From assembly GCA_002451015.1 (NCBI GenBank), contig DKBB01000099.1, forward strand, positions 2,174 to 16,332: 14,159 nucleotides of DNA. The letters run 5' to 3'. Positions within the stretch are counted from its first letter, which is position 1, and each line of letters opens with the position of its first letter. Positions 14,062 through 14,159 of this stretch are shown in pieces. Source of the stretch: Acidobacteria bacterium UBA6911 (GTDB lineage Bacteria; Acidobacteriota; UBA6911). A program made the translations under genes and the position numbers. The notes under the pieces are model-generated. The model made no database searches. It was not told where the DNA came from and saw only the letters and a program-made list of their open reading frames with translations.

Positions 14062-14082
14062 AGTCAGAAGTCAGAAGTCAGA
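14062..14082 (+). repeat. Three tandem copies of a heptamer (AGTCAGA)
   Basis: AGTCAGA occurs three times exactly, at 14062-14068, 14069-14075 and 14076-14082, just 4 nt after the ABC gene stop. Short AGTCAGA-type tandem repeats are known as dispersed intergenic repeats in several bacterial genomes (from memory). The remaining 77 nt to the window edge are AT-rich with no gene seen, and no intrinsic terminator is visible after the ABC operon. Confidence 0.7.
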
Positions 14083-14159
14083 TAAATGATGAATGTTCAG
14101 GTTTTGAAAATTCAAGTTGATAAAATCCCTCCTTCCCTTATGCATCTATAAAAATAAAC

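Overview
The window comes from a Gram-negative-type bacterium of moderate G+C (judged by eye). It encodes a lipoprotein-free set of envelope proteins: a signal-peptide DsbA-like protein, a periplasmic Spy-like protein and an ECF sigma/anti-sigma pair. The PilZ protein ending in a WSRRKF-type tail and the IlvB subtype loosely suggest an Acidobacteriota-, Desulfobacterota- or Planctomycetes/Verrucomicrobia-like lineage. No rRNA or other marker settles this. I see no transposase, phage gene or CRISPR array; the region reads as ordinary chromosome.

Layout. (1) 1-131, minus strand: N-terminus of a radical SAM protein that runs off the window. (2) 344-3080, plus strand: an ilvN-ilvB acetohydroxyacid synthase operon. 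It is preceded by what looks like a complete classical attenuator: a candidate promoter, a 40-codon leader peptide packed with Val/Ile/Leu codons, mutually exclusive RNA pairings, and an intrinsic terminator ending 32 nt before ilvN. (3) 3256-4142: thiol peroxidase tpx and a small PilZ-domain protein. (4) 4343-5389: a two-gene unit of an exported DsbA-like thioredoxin-fold protein and a MauE/DoxX-type four-helix membrane protein. (5) 5390-5817: non-coding, with hairpins. (6) 5818-6186, minus: a small protein joining a Myb/SANT-like helix-turn-helix to a Lys/Ala-rich histone H1-like tail, divergent from mutY (6543-7598, plus).

(7) 7618-9147, minus: a tightly packed sigma factor, zinc-finger anti-sigma and membrane-anchored LTxxQ (Spy/CpxP-like) protein, with a HAD phosphatase gene upstream on the same strand (9337-10035). 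(8) 10372-14057, plus: two overlapping genes for the halves of a heterodimeric ABC exporter, with one degenerate and one canonical ATPase site. The window closes with a short heptamer tandem repeat.

The most rewarding items are the ilvNB attenuator (with an antisense reading frame that competes with it), the Myb/H1-like nucleoid protein with a hairpin in its upstream region, the sigma/anti-sigma/Spy-like stress module, and the DsbA-MauE redox pair.
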